From Manihot esculenta (taxonomy: Eukaryota > Streptophyta > Magnoliopsida > Malpighiales > Euphorbiaceae): DNA of 64,000 bases. A program made the translations under genes and the position numbers. Under the pieces are notes generated by a model that saw nothing but the letters and a program-made list of their open reading frames with translations, made no database searches and was not told the origin of the DNA. Numbering within the stretch: the first letter of the stretch is position 1; each line of letters begins with the position of its first letter. Below are positions 36,801 through 48,461 of the stretch, piece after piece. The DNA is taken from assembly GCF_001659605.2 (NCBI RefSeq), contig NC_035171.2, positions 27,073,825 to 27,137,824 of the forward strand, given 5' to 3'.

Positions 36801-39800
36801 CTAAACTATCAGACTTGATGGGAGGGAACCATAAACAACTACATATCAATTAAATTACATGGTGAGATAAAGCAATATTGATAAGGAACCTAAAGAAAAC
36901 TAGATGCTTAAAAATATTGTAGCAGCAATAAAGGAGAAAAGATAACTCACAGGAATCCTAACATCAAGTTTTTCAAATCCATCTCTTCCAGTTATCTTAA
37001 TTCTCAATGTCCGAGACCAGATCCTAGAAAAAGGATCCCTTGAACCATCTGCACCATAGTTATTGTATACATCAGGAGTTATCACTTCAACAACAGGATC
37101 TTGAGGACTTTGATTTCTCTGCTCTGTATCATCCGGAATTCTCCGTTGTATATCATATACATTACTGCTTGCTGATGAATAACCTATATTTATAAGAATT
37201 AGCAACAAGTAATGGCAATTTGACCTATCTTAGACTTGAGAGTAGCAGGTCATTGGAATGCCTATTTTAAGAATAGATTTAGGACTAACAAAGTAGTATA
37301 AGTCCAAATTCAAAAACAATGGTTTGACATGAGTTTGGTGGAATGCTAATCTCAATTTGGAATTGTCACAGCAAGACAAAGAATTTGTGAGCTGTTAAAG
37401 AGTTCGTGTATGGATTTGCAAAGTAGAATATGGACCTCTTACACACCTACAATCCATGTGTCATTGGGCTATAGAGAACCCACATTATCATACATTATCC
37501 CACAAGTGTTGATTAAGTTTTTAGGTTAAGAGGAGTTACCAAATCAAACTTTCATCCAATTATGTTCGCAAATAACCAACAAACTTAAATGCAGAAATAA
37601 AAAAATGAACCAGAGGAGAAACCAAAAAAAAAAAAAAAAAGAAAACTTATTAGCTTTAACTGTTAGCATCCTAGAAAACCAAAATATCTTGCTTCCAAGT
37701 TCATAGTGCATGTATAAATCAAGTTGGCGTAGGTGTAAATGGTCCATTTTTTACTCACCTCCTGGCCTAAGCATCTGGCCTGTGCTGGTAGCATACCGCT
37801 TCTCTTCTTCATAATAAGTGTTGAAACCCAAGATTTCCTTTATTTCTTCAAAAGTTGGCATGGTTCCAGGAGGAGGAATCCGACCTCCTTTAATGGCAGT
37901 TAGTGAATCCTGAAAATAAGATGCAAAAGTGCTTTTATGCTTATTTCAGCTAATTAAAATCTTTGGATTCAAATATAGATTTTCATGTTTTTCCAGGTTT
38001 CACCAAACAACCAACTTATCCCTAAAGAAGTTGATGCTTCTGCATTCAAATACAGTAACACTTCAATAATGTCCAATCAAACAGCAATTAGAAAGTTCAT
38101 CCTGAATTGCAGTTCTCAAACTAAGATTCACATCAGAATAATAAATAAAGAACTAGCATTCCCATGTCTACATAACACAAACTGTGCAAAACAATAATCA
38201 GTTATTAGAGAAATTATCAGCATTTGTATTCCCATATTCTTTGTAGAATGAAAATATAAAAAGCCCTAAACCTTTGCTACTTTACTATTTTATGCAGTTA
38301 AGCATGATGCAATAAGTCAGAAATAAAAAAGCTTCAGCAGTAATGAATGTTTTAGAAAACATTTTCATTTTAACGTATTGAAATCAGACTTTTCCCACTG
38401 TCATTCATCAAATGAAAAAGGTTTAATCAAAGTTTTCAAACAACTACTATCTTTCTTGCAAAGGTTTAGAAATATGACCTGCATCGCTTGTATAGATACC
38501 CCGATCAAGGAAAGTGGGTAAGCCACAAGTTTATATCCCAATTCCTCGAGTTCCAATGGATTAAGTATTGGAGTTTTTCCCCCTCCTTCAAGCATGTTGG
38601 CCTGCATAGCAATGCAAAAGCTTTATCAGCATCCATACCCTGGTCCACACAATACAGGAAACAGCCATAACTACATTCACATACAACTTTATGTTCTTTC
38701 CTTATGCTGATAATGTTCAAGTTCTAATCAATAACTTATTCAAAGAGCAGCACTATTTTTATAATCAGGAGGATAGCAAAGGTAACTCCCATGTAAGCAC
38801 GACATATATGAATGTCATATGCTTCAGCAAAGTCTTCCTGGTTTTACTCATTGCAGGTACCCTATATACAGTAAAATCTAATTCACCTCGTCAATTAAAC
38901 AACTTGCCTTTCAAGACAAGAATCTATGCCTGATATGGATCAGATGAAAAACATGGGCTAGAAGACCTGGAACTTTGAAGGTTTATTCCAGAAGAAAGTT
39001 CAAAGGAAATGGGGCTAAGGAAGATGAGTTGGCAGAAGCTTCTGGAAAGAAGAAATAGCTAGAGAGAATTGTAAAGCGCAGGAGAAGAAATAGAATAGAC
39101 CTATAGATAGATAGGAGAATTAAGAATAGCACAGAAGGTATGATTATGAAGAGTACTTTTTGTTGTATTCTTGCATATTGCTAGCTAGCACTGCCCTTTG
39201 GATTTGTTATTTTCTTGATTGCATTCTTCTGTACTAAGAAGTAGTGCAAAGAGTGACCAAGTATTTCATTATAATTCAGACCATTCATTAAAACCCTTCT
39301 GGGAATCATTTATTAACTCCTCCCAAGTTCTCAGTGGCCCATAATGTGTTGAATACCTTGTTCTTTCCAACTACAAGGAATTAAGTCTCATCAACCAAAC
39401 CACTTTTTATCACATGATTAATCATGTGAATAGGTACATGGCCCAACAAGGCAACCAAAAAGATTCCAACCAAGGAAAAAGGTGAAAAATGAGAAGATTT
39501 TTCATCATTGAATTAGAATTATTGAAAAACCTAAAAATAATAAACTGCATCTAAAAACTGTTACTATTTTTGGACTGTAATGCAATAATATATAGAGACA
39601 TAAAATAAAGAAGTTAATTAGTAAAAAGATATTATAAACTCTATTCGGTGTTACTAAAGAAAAAATCCATACCATTTTTGGAACTAGGGGAGAGATTTCA
39701 CAGAAAGACTTCATTTCTTCTCTTGAAGCTAGTGCATCTATAAAAAGAACATCTGCTCCAGCGTCAGCAAAAGCTCTTGACCTCCAAAGTGACTCATCCA

Positions 39801-42004
39801 AGGACACTGCTTGTCGAGAATCAGTTCGTGCAACAATAATGATGTCTAAGCCAGTCTCTTTCCGAGCATCAACGGCTGCTTTTATCCGCATCACTGCTTC
39901 CTCTCTGGACACCACTTTCCTACCACGTGTATGACCACAAGCTTTCGGAGACACCTTACATGGTCAGATTTATAAGCAACAGAGATCTGAACAAAAATTA
40001 TTTGTAGCTTAAACAATGACTACACCCCCTTCAAGGAATTTAACTAAAAGAATATTGTTTTGAGTACAACTATAAATCCAAAATATGATACGTAAACCTA
40101 ATAACAGAAAGGCCAGGCGCCTGGTACTACTTAGTCTACCTAATAATATCAGTTAGAAAGCAATTGACGACTGTAATTCAAGTTTTCAAACTCATGACCA
40201 CACACTCAGACAAAATAAAAGAACAATAGATGTATCCATATTTATCTTCATATTATACATAAAAACTAAGACAAAATAAAAGAAATAATAGATTTGTACA
40301 TATGAATTACATTGGCATATTATACATAGAAATTGATACATTTTTTAACAATGAGAGTAAATTGAATTTTTTTCCCTGTTCTTTATCAACCTGAATCCAC
40401 TAAGATATAATATATTGTCCCATGTATCTCAAATATATTTTCCTCAGAATAATTTACAGTGACAGTAAGATTACGTGCTCTCATATGTTTTCTTCAATTT
40501 TATTGATTATGTAAAAGGAAAAAAAAAAGAACCTTAGATTATATTTATTTTTCATCAATATGGATGTAGAACTGTGATTTTGACATAGCAAAATACGTGT
40601 ATCACTTATTATTATTTTCATACTCATGGTCCATTATATTGATTAACTAGTATAAGTTTATATACGACAATTACTTTTCAATTTTTCATTTTAATTGAAA
40701 AAATAAATACACATTTCCCACATCAAAGCAAATTCCTCCTGCTTTGCTAATTGACTTACAGACACAGAGAGAGAGTAAATAATAAAACCAAGGAAAAACT
40801 AAGCAAAGAGATCAGGAATCTATATGGGCATGCCACTGCATATGTAGAATTTAAATAATGCAAACCTGATCTTCAAGAATGATTCCTGCAAAGCCAGCTT
40901 TTATATATCCCTTGACAGTTCTTTTGACATTCATGGCATTTCCATAGCCATTATCACCATCTCCAATTACAGGAATTGACACAGCTTGAGTGATTAGTTG
41001 CCCCTGATCCACCATTTCCCCATAGGAAATAAATCCAGTATCAGGCAATGCCAATCTAGCAGCTGATATTGAAAATCCTAATGGATGGACAAAATAGTGT
41101 GAATAAACTTGTTTCTCGTTGAAACTGCTATACAAGAAAACAAACTTACCATACACGAAACCCGTACAATGGGATTCAATCAAATATGCATTGAGATTAT
41201 CAGATAAAAAAAAAAATTAGACTGATCTGATGCTGATGGTGCAATTCATGTGACACGTCCACCCACCCCCACCCAAAAGAAAAGCATCAGAAAATGAGAA
41301 AAACTAACAGATTCAGGCATTCGAATTACTTCAAAAAAATTAAATCAATTAACCCTCAGTATCATTAGTAGTACTTTCCGTCATCAAGCTGCAACAATCT
41401 CAGTACCAAAATGAACAAAACCCTGATAAAAAAGATTTTACATCTAATAACCGATCATCCATTTTCTAACTGTTCAATCAAAGATTACTATATGGGTAAA
41501 TGATCAAGAACATTTACAACCGCACTACAAAACACTAAAGTTAAGAATACCATAATCATTTGAACAAGAACCCTCGCATGTTTAATCCCAATAAAGGCAA
41601 ACCCAGTCCTTGCTTTTGATTATAACATAAAAAATTAGCACAAATCAAAGAAACAAACTACAAATACCACTAGTGAAGCAGTAATTGAATCCTGCTCTCT
41701 CCACAAGCTTAGCACTAAGAGCATCGAAACAAGCAGGGCCCTGGTGGATACCAGGCGAGTCAAGAATCAATCGTAGTGACTTGGCCGGAGAAGTTCTCTC
41801 AGCAGAGCAAGTTACAACGCTTTGAGGTACCCTTGCAGCAGGGCAAGTGGTTTTTAAAGTTTGAAATGTTAGATTGTAAGGGAAGAAAAATGACCGTTGG
41901 GATTTGACATTTGAGTTTGGGAATGAATTGGAGAAGGTGCAGGAGTGAGCAAGAGAGACTGAATAGTCTCTGCAGCTGCAAACTCCAGACACTAGAGGCT
42001 TCAT
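30842..42004 (-). CDS. CPPM-like PEP mutase/ICL family protein with C-terminal extension (gene B, 497 aa)
   Basis: Eight exons, minus strand: 41668-42004, 40866-41077, 39673-39954, 38479-38601, 37759-37909, 36951-37183, 31055-31091, 30842-30960. All are GT-AG and in phase, total 1494 nt. Exons 1-4 equal gene A in size (337, 212, 282, 123). There is a transit-peptide-like N-terminus; the core has DGDNGYG and EDQVSPKACGH as in the isocitrate lyase/PEP mutase superfamily. Unlike A, exon 5 reads TSTGQMLRPGG and continues into about 129 extra residues, with QSPQDPVVEVITP, a basic segment RIWSRTLRIKITGRDGFEKL, a 37-nt microexon (AGFLEGITNIVP), and a C-terminus IKELLDDAAGEVGGK...RIQVFLE. I know no function for this extension. 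Plant relatives carry the CPPM name; the in vivo substrate is uncertain. Intron 6 is 5859 bp and full of repeats. Confidence 0.92.
31904..33619. mobile_element. hAT-like non-autonomous element in intron 6 of gene B (1716 bp)
   Basis: Ends TAGGAGTGTAAACG and, inverted, TAGTGGTGTAATTG, flanked by a perfect 8-bp duplication ATCATGGT (31896-31903 and 33620-33627). Subterminal regions are rich in GAGCTC/CTCGAG-like words. Near the right end a unit of about 62 bases (TGAGCTCATATATGTAGCTC) is tandemly duplicated (about 33449-33570). No transposase frame. Its sequence is repeated in inverse orientation immediately to the right. Confidence 0.85.
32925..33005 (-). repeat. Pol III-like A/B-box segment (tRNA-related) within the left arm
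   Basis: Minus-strand reading gives an A-box-like TTGGTGCAACAT followed by GGGTTCAACTCCC, which fits the B-box consensus GGTTCRANTCC, then a T run. The counterpart in the right arm (34150-34222, plus) is more decayed (TGGTCCAATAATG, then AGATTTAATTCC). It may be an old SINE captured before the element duplicated. It is not a functional tRNA: no cloverleaf could be drawn. Confidence 0.4.
34366..34677 (-). mobile_element. intact TRIM retrotransposon (312 bp) with 5-bp target duplication
   Basis: Two direct terminal repeats, 34366-34478 (113 bp) and 34564-34677 (114 bp), both start TGTTAAATTTG and end ATTCAACA, and enclose an 85-bp interior. Next to the right repeat the interior reads CTCTGATACCA, the reverse complement of the tRNA-iMet primer site, directly abutting the LTR, so the element is on the minus strand. 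Both sides carry TTAAT (34361-34365, 34678-34682). A TATATAAG-type TATA box lies in each LTR on the minus strand. It has no coding capacity and relies on enzymes from other elements. Confidence 0.95.
34552..34563 (-). other. TRIM primer-binding site (tRNA-iMet)
   Basis: The minus strand reads TGGTATCAGAG, matching 11 bases complementary to the initiator tRNA 3' end, with no spacer to the LTR at 34564. Same primer class as the gypsy and copia elements in the window. Confidence 0.93.
35851..35869. repeat. GA microsatellite
   Basis: A short perfect (GA)n tract within a purine-rich stretch of intron 6 of gene B. Confidence 0.9.
36094..36607. repeat. 262-bp tandem duplication in intron 6 of gene B
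   Basis: Unit 36094-36355 is followed directly by 36356-36607, starting AAGTAATACGTGACACT in both and nearly identical. The second lacks a short ACCTAT insert. A third, diverged partial copy (GATGTCAATCAAGTTGATTA) follows at about 36661. Non-coding; it ends about 340 bases downstream of exon 6. Confidence 0.9.
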
Positions 42005-42160
42005 TGCAAGCGATCAATAGTTGAGGCTCGTTTCAACCTCACCTCTGTTTGTTTGTATAGAAAATATCGATGGTGGCAATCTCGTAATATATCTTCTGTG
42101 AGACTATTTCGAATCTTCCCGTTGATATTATTTGGCTAATTTACTATTTAATACCCAAAA
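37640..42160 (-). repeat. tandem segmental duplication, unit B
   Basis: Counterpart of 17335-22800: same exon order and sizes, similar introns, and a shared short upstream region ending near ATGGTGGCAATCTCGTAAT (42070). Intron 1 lacks the MITE found in unit A. Because B has the complete gene, it is the likelier parental copy. Confidence 0.87.
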
Positions 42161-42169
42161 TTTTATTAA

Positions 42170-43300
42170 AAACAATTATTATTAAAATAATTATGCACTT
42201 GTAATCTGAACTAACTAATTAATTTATTATTATTATAATTTTTAAGATATATTAAATGGTCCATATAAATTAATTTATTATTATTATAATTTTAAAGATA
42301 CATTAAATTGTCTATATAATTTAATTTCATTAATCGAAATGAATAATTATCTATTTCTCTCCATTTTCTATGGTTTGAATAAAATTTAGATATAAATTAT
42401 CTTCAATCATCATAAAACATAATTATTTAATTTTATAAGTAAATTCAATCCAATTGATTTATTAATTGATCATTAGTTAATTATTAAAACCATTTAATAG
42501 TCCATTATTTATTAATTATTAAAATAAAATTTAGTCAAAAATATTATAAAAAATAAATAAAAATAAATAATTAAATTTAAATATTATATTTCAAATAATA
42601 AAGAAGTAAAAAAATCTAATTAATTTTATAAATAATACACTTTTAAATCTTGTAAACTAAAAAAAATATTAATTTCAAAATAAAAGTTATAACTTTAATT
42701 TTAATTTTCAAAATAAAATATTAAAATAATTTTTACATATTATTTTAATTTTGTTAAAATGTGAGTAATTTTAATTTTATAGAAATTAAAAAAATAAAAT
42801 ATATTTTATACATTATTTTAACTTTTATTAAAAAGTGTCTTTTTTAAATTCTGTATGAATTAAAAAATTAAAATAATTTCTATATATCAATTTAACTTTT
42901 TCTACTAATTTTAATTTTGCAGAAATTAAAAAAATTAATTTATATATTTTATTTTAACTTTTTTATAAATGCCACTAATTTTAATTTTATAAAAATTAAA
43001 AAATTATTACACTTAAAATAATTTAAAAAAATAAAATAGTGTTTACAAAATATAATGCATGTGTAAAAATATAGTTAATTTTAATTTTTTAAAATTATCT
43101 TATACAGATAATTTGATTTTGAATGATTGTAAATATTTATTGAATTTTAGAACGGATATTTTTATTAGTTTGTTATAATATTATTCTAATTATTCATATT
43201 TTGACTAGAAAATCCATTAGAAATAATCATCTCTATTTGAAATAACATCCTTTTTATTTAATAAAATTTTATTAATATAATTAGTATTTTTGCTTTTGAA
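42170..43300. other. AT-rich gap between gene B and gene C, nothing recognised
   Basis: Very AT-rich with repeated TTTTAATTTT words. The upstream region of gene B lies at the left (42005-42170), and the 3' untranslated region of the PORR gene may start at the right. No feature recognised. Confidence 0.6.
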
Positions 43301-43484
43301 AAAAAGGTTCAAAGAACAAATTTGGATTAGTTTCTCACTACAGCTGGTAATTGTAATAAACAAAACGACCATTTGATTGCGTATTTTTGTGTGTTTCCCA
43401 TCCAACAATGGAATGAATGGTTCGCTGGTTGCAGCAGTTTGTCTACTTCTCTCAGCTTCCAATTAACAATTACTACAACAAAAT

Positions 43485-44735
43485 TCAGAAAGGATCACTA
43501 ATTCTATCATTCACAACGTGTTCAGAATGCGAATTACAATCTGACTTCTCTTCAAAACCAACAATATTTGATGATCCCTCTAGATTAGGTGATGTTTTGT
43601 CCTTGTACAAGCCCCTACTTCTATCCAAAAACCCACTTCTCATCAAGCCTGCATATTTTTCTCTGATATCAACCAGAGGATGCTTATGCAACAGTTGTTG
43701 GCCATCATATGCTTCTCTAAGAACAACAGTTTGTGTGTCACACTTCTTAGAAATATAGAAAATTCCGGGATGGCGCTCAAACACTTTGGTGAACTTCTGA
43801 GGCAGGGATAATGGTTTACGGAGATTGCTGACATTCTTCCGCTCAGTTTTCTTCTCTATAGTGAGATGGAGAAGCTCATGAAAGACTCCAACAATCCTCT
43901 TCTCAGATACATCTGTACGTTGATCTAAATGGGACGCATCAAAATAAGGAGAAGTATAAGGGAGGCTTTGCCATTCTTTTAACCACTCCATGCACTTCCT
44001 CTTCAGCCCGAAGCCCCTCGTGAATCCAATTGGAAAGGCTAAGCAACCATTTTTCACATCTTCTTTTTGTTGGAATGCAACATTCTTCTGCAACTGGGAG
44101 ACAGCAAGTCGGTCATCCCATATTTGAAGTTTCAAGCCAATACGATCATCAGGGAGACGAATGGAAGAAAATAAATCAGGGTGATGGGGAACCAAGGTAT
44201 TATAATAATCATAAGGCAATCCCATGTCCCATTTTAGCTGGTCAATCGTTTGTAATGGAAGAGTCCTATCTCTTGTAAGCATCAGTAGTTTGCTGAGTCT
44301 TCCAATGAGATCCATTTGGTTCTGCTCAAGGATATGAAGTTCTTGTTGGTGAATATTCAAGGCTTCAGATGTCAATTGGAAGCAAGGAACACGAGTGCCT
44401 CCACTATCAAGAATGTGAGACTCATTAAAAATGGTAGGATATCTCCTGATAAATGTAGACAGCTTAAGATCGTGGGGTAGACCAAGCTGTCCACGGTGTG
44501 GGGTGAGCCGATAGATAGGAAGGCAGCATTTGGGAGCTGAGGAGATGATTGAAATAAGGATACATGTAGCTCTGAGATCCCCCTGACCAGCCACAACAGC
44601 ATCCAAGGCCTTATCTTTCACCCATTTCAATTTGACATTCACCAGATTGAACTTCTGCTGGTAATTGAATCCTCTCCGACATCCATTGAGAAAACTGAAA
44701 CCTCCTGCTCTACTTGGCAACAACAGGAAGATCAT
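43485..44735 (-). CDS. PORR-domain organelle RNA-binding protein (gene C, 416 aa)
   Basis: A single uninterrupted frame of 416 codons, minus strand. The N-terminus is hydrophobic then basic (LPSRAGGFSFLNGCRRGF) and fits an organelle presequence. The PORR (plant organelle RNA recognition) domain starts near residue 36 with VKWVKDKALDAVV, typical of the WTF1-like family, and continues with LSTFIRRYPTIF, LTSEALNIHQQE, LLMLTRDRTLPL, WDMGLPYDYY, HPDLFSSI and FTKVFERHPGIFYIS to about residue 355. The C-terminus is Ser-rich and variable. Family members bind group II intron RNA and help splicing in chloroplasts or mitochondria. Which introns this one serves cannot be read from the sequence. The first ATG in the open frame is used. 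No frame damage is seen, so it is probably an active gene. Confidence 0.93.
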   Translation of the reverse strand: MIFLLLPSRAGGFSFLNGCRRGFNYQQKFNLVNVKLKWVKDKALDAVVAGQGDLRATCILISIISSAPKCCLPIYRLTPHRGQLGLPHDLKLSTFIRRYPTIFNESHILDSGGTRVPCFQLTSEALNIHQQELHILEQNQMDLIGRLSKLLMLTRDRTLPLQTIDQLKWDMGLPYDYYNTLVPHHPDLFSSIRLPDDRIGLKLQIWDDRLAVSQLQKNVAFQQKEDVKNGCLAFPIGFTRGFGLKRKCMEWLKEWQSLPYTSPYFDASHLDQRTDVSEKRIVGVFHELLHLTIEKKTERKNVSNLRKPLSLPQKFTKVFERHPGIFYISKKCDTQTVVLREAYDGQQLLHKHPLVDIREKYAGLMRSGFLDRSRGLYKDKTSPNLEGSSNIVGFEEKSDCNSHSEHVVNDRISDPF

Positions 44736-45700
44736 ATCTCTTTATGATGATCCGGATGAATCAAATTCGATGTTTTAGTTCATCATTCACCATTTTATGC
44801 TTGTGGGAATCCACCAAACTACAGCCAAGATTGAAGTATAAGAAATCCAACAGTTAGCAGAGCCCCTAGAAATCAAGATTACCATTTCATAAGTCATTAA
44901 TTAATAGTAGCATATGAACATCAAATATATTAAATTAGAATGCAGGGCTGCTCAATCTGGAATACCAAAAATGGATCATTTTTAGAAATCGAACCAAACA
45001 CAATATCTGCAGAATAAAATGGAGGACAGGAAACAAGAGCAATTGGATAAAAATTAACAGAGCAATTACAAAGCAAGAATGTCATAATTTCAGCATTGTT
45101 TTAAAAGAGAATTTAAAAAATTAAAAACAAGAAAATCCCAAAGATGCATTATCTACCCACCAATCCATACAAAGTTCGCAACTATTCTAAACCCTATTTA
45201 GGTTGTCACACACAATACCATCAATCTTTCCCCAAGGAACAAACTAGGACTCACACCCATTATAATTTCAGCAATTAGAAAGCGAGAACACCACAGTTTC
45301 ATCACTACACAATTACAACAAAAATTCAGAATAAAATGGAAATAGAATTATTTACCTTAAATTTAAGAATAATCCTTGAAAAATTTAAGAATAATCCTCG
45401 ACAATTATAATTCGCAATAACTGCTATTCCCAAAAGCAGAGAATGCAGGCGAGGGAACGAGAGGCATGAGAGCACTGCAAGCAAGAGAAACAATGCTTGG
45501 GGAAGAAGAGGATTGCGAAACGTGCATGAAGTCTCAGACAGAGAGAGAGAGAGAGGACGAGAGCGACAGAAGGCAAGAGGAGTGAGGCTGAGCAGTGGCT
45601 AGTGGGCAATCGATGTCGAGAGGGGAGCGAGTACAAGAGGCTGCCGGCTGCCGAGCATTCGGGAGAATGGAGGATGGGCCAAAAAGAAAACGAGGACTAA
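44736..45700 (-). promoter_or_regulatory. probable 5' UTR, 5' UTR intron and promoter-proximal region of the PORR gene
   Basis: Upstream of the start codon, 45357-45680 is distinctly more GC-rich, with a GA repeat (about 45540-45555), as expected for a transcribed leader. On the minus strand it ends in TTAAG/GTAAATAATT (donor at 45355-45356). A possible acceptor CTGTAG lies at 44819-44824. This suggests a 5' UTR intron of about 0.5 kb. It is an inference from splice motifs and composition only. The Mutator-like element begins only about 70 bases beyond this leader. Confidence 0.4.
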
Positions 45701-45748
45701 ATTTACCAAGTAAATATAAAATGTTTCCTAAAACTGGAATAAAATTAC

Positions 45749-47215
45749 GGCAATAAGTTCAATTTTACCCTTAAACTATTAGTTGAGGGTCAAATATATC
45801 CATTTTTATTTTAGTTTAAATCTATCCAAAACTCTTCATTATTGGCCAAATAGAATCAATTAGTGTCAAAAATTAGGCGATTGACCCATAGTCTCTCAAA
45901 AAAAGGGTGAAGCTGGTTATTATAAATAAAATAATAGATAGAAACATTGAAAAAAAAACAATTATTGCATCGACCCAGAACCAACACATGCATCAGGCGA
46001 TGACAATCACAATATGAACCAAGCTTCACTTGCTGATACACCGCCCAAGTAGGTGGCGATGGCAATGGAAAGTCTGTATTATGTTTGCCAACATTGTTGA
46101 TCATCCTTGTCACAATCAATTGAATAGAAAATTATGGTAAACATAAAATAAAAATTTATATTGCTAAAGACTTCCAAAGAATAAGATTAGAGAGCCTGAA
46201 ACGTGCAGTGGGTCCATAAGGCAAGCAAATGATAAAAAAAAAAGCATCTACAGGACAACCACAAACTTGATTAAAATTCTTGTGAAATGTTACGGTACCA
46301 ACAAGATGAAATGCAATTTAAAGGAAAATTCATATGGAGTATTCATGTTCCATTGAACAACTCTTTTTCAAGTTATCTTCTTCAGCATCAATTTCATTGA
46401 ACTAGAACCTCTGTTTTGATAAGAGAAAACAGAGTAAAATAAAAAATTTTTATTATTCCTAAAACATCCACCATTGATGATGTGTTACTTGCAATCTTTT
46501 TGCATTTGTGCAGTTTGCTAGTATTGTGTGCTGATGTTGTGCTACTTGATGGATATTATATGCACAAACAAGCTTGTTGCTGACCATGAAAATATAGTAA
46601 ATGCATTTTCTTTTTTCAATTTTTATTTGTTATATATGATTGTGTAGACATCATTTATGATCTTTTAACCCTCAAAAACTAATTATGCAAATGCCAGTTA
46701 CAATTATTTCCCTCGAAAAGACATTATTGCTATGCTTAGTGTTCGTTTCAGATTTCTGGAGTAAATATTCACACAATGAATGTTATAATGTGATTATATA
46801 TAATTGTAACTTAAATGGTTGAAAATAGCATATTCAGGAAACAAAAACTGAAATATTGACATGCTTTTATATCTTTGTATTGAGGATTTCATTATATTTT
46901 TTGGAGCATAAGAAAAAAATGTACAATAACGTCGTTCTAAAGTTGCTGGAGCTCAACATTGATGAAGGCTTAGTCACTTCATCACTAGAAGAGGCATGGG
47001 GTTTGTACTTATTTTATTATTATTATATTAATATATTAAATAAATTTACTTCTTTATTAGTGTTATGGAGCGTGTATTTTAAACGCCTAACTTCTAACAC
47101 TGTAGTCCTTGTTTGACCATTTCTATAAAATACTGGGGTAATATGAGCTAAAAACTGAAATTGGGTTTATTTGGCCCCTGACTAAAAGATTAGGGGTAGA
47201 TTTGGACTTATTGCC
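45749..47215. mobile_element. Mutator-like element (1467 bp), perfect 10-bp target duplication
   Basis: Terminal inverted repeats of about 50 bases: the left end starts GGCAATAAGTTCAATTTTAC, and the right end inverted starts GGCAATAAGTCCAAATCTAC; the match continues through CAAATA. Both flanks carry ATAAAATTAC (45739-45748, 47216-47225), a 10-bp duplication that fits the 9-11 bp of Mutator elements. No transposase is visible. Internal frames at 45856-46119 (minus) and 46856-47116 (plus) are short and unrecognised, and could be captured host fragments (Pack-MULE). It lies just upstream of the PORR gene. Confidence 0.9.
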
Positions 47216-47465
47216 ATAAAATTACCTTCAAATGCATAGCGGCTCAAGACATGTATTAATGATTTAATTTAATTTTTCTAAATTTTATCAAAATAATTCA
47301 GATAATTAAAATTTTACGCAATTAAAACTTTAACCCAATTCTTTAAATGTAATTACAATACTTTAAATTTTCTAAAAGTACAATATTATTCAATTTTAAA
47401 CTTCATTTTGATAAAATTATGTATAGTCTCATGTGCAATACAACTAATATATATATTTCTTTTCG

Positions 47466-48461
47466 AATTTGAGAGGGAAAATAAGGGGAAGGAAGAGAAA
47501 GAAGGCAGAGAAAAGGGGAAGGGAAGGGGAAGAGTCACGAGGGTTTTCTTGCTCTGTTTTTTTTTTTTTTAGGATTTTGCTGTTTTTGGTCTTTGTTTGC
47601 TCTTTGTCTTAGGGGAGTTTGTTTTTCCCTTGGGCGAACGCAAGGAGATTTTGTTTGGTGCTACTGTCTCTCCCGGTTTTCTCTCCACGTGGATGGACAT
47701 GTTAGCAATATTCTTTTATTTTCTTTCTTTCTGTTTTGGTTATTTTGTTTTCTATTGTTGTTGTTAGTTTGTTTTTGCAGGTCTTTATGCGTTTTGGCAA
47801 GGAATTGTGCTTGAAAGGACCTGTGCTTGAAATGACCTGTCTCTAGGGGCTTTAACTTTGGCATTAGTTGTAGAGGATGGCTTTAGGCGTGATGTTAGCA
47901 ACCAAGGACTGCACCGATACGACTGGTGACTAACCCTCCCATCAGCCTTCTTCGACTGGATTCTGAAATCTCCTCTCTTGGATTGCTTTTTGAATGGACG
48001 ATTCTCACTAATAACCTCTGTTCTCTTAGTTTGCACGTCTATCTTTTGTCCTCTTTGTTTTATTTGTTCTCTGTTGCCTTACTGTTGCAGTAGCTTCGTG
48101 CTAAATGGAATTGATTCAGGCTGTTTCAGTCTTTGTTAGTGCTGATTGTACTTGACAATATTGCAGCGGTGCAATGATGGTATTTGTTTTTGATTTTGTT
48201 TGCTTGGTTGTTGGCTTTGGTTTGTTCGGGTGTTGGTTTCTGGTGTTGCTTGTTTGGCTTTGTTTGTTTGGTTGTTGATTTGATTTATTTGGTTTTGCTT
48301 TCAGATTTTGGTTACGTTTCAGGTTTCATTTGTTCTGGTTTAGACTTAGTTTCAGTTTGGAATGGGCTTATAGTGTTTCTTTGTAGCCCTTTTATAATTA
48401 TGCCCTCTGAATTTTGGAACTGCAACTTCACAATGGCACGGTTAAAAAAAAGAAAAAGAAA
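47466..48461 (+). mobile_element. retroposon-like segment with A-rich tail, no coding region recognised
   Basis: The segment starts with a purine-rich leader (GAGAGGGAAAATAAGGGG, 47470) and continues with GT-rich sequence. It ends in an A-rich tail (GGTTAAAAAAAAGAAAAAG, 48441-48459). AACTAATAT occurs just before and just after (47442-47450, 48462-48470), and the similarity extends loosely to TTCTTTTCG and TTTATTCG, which would be an imprecise 15-20 bp LINE-type target duplication. The open frames at 47593-47814 and 48184-48531 are Phe/Leu/Cys-rich, low-complexity translations and I do not call them genes. It could be a LINE derivative or a retroposed transcript. Confidence 0.45.

Noticed and set aside
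43643..44602. Additional open frames on both strands within the PORR gene (for example 44030-44278 plus, 44372-44602 minus)
   Set aside because: They lie inside the 416-codon PORR frame in other phases and have no independent support.
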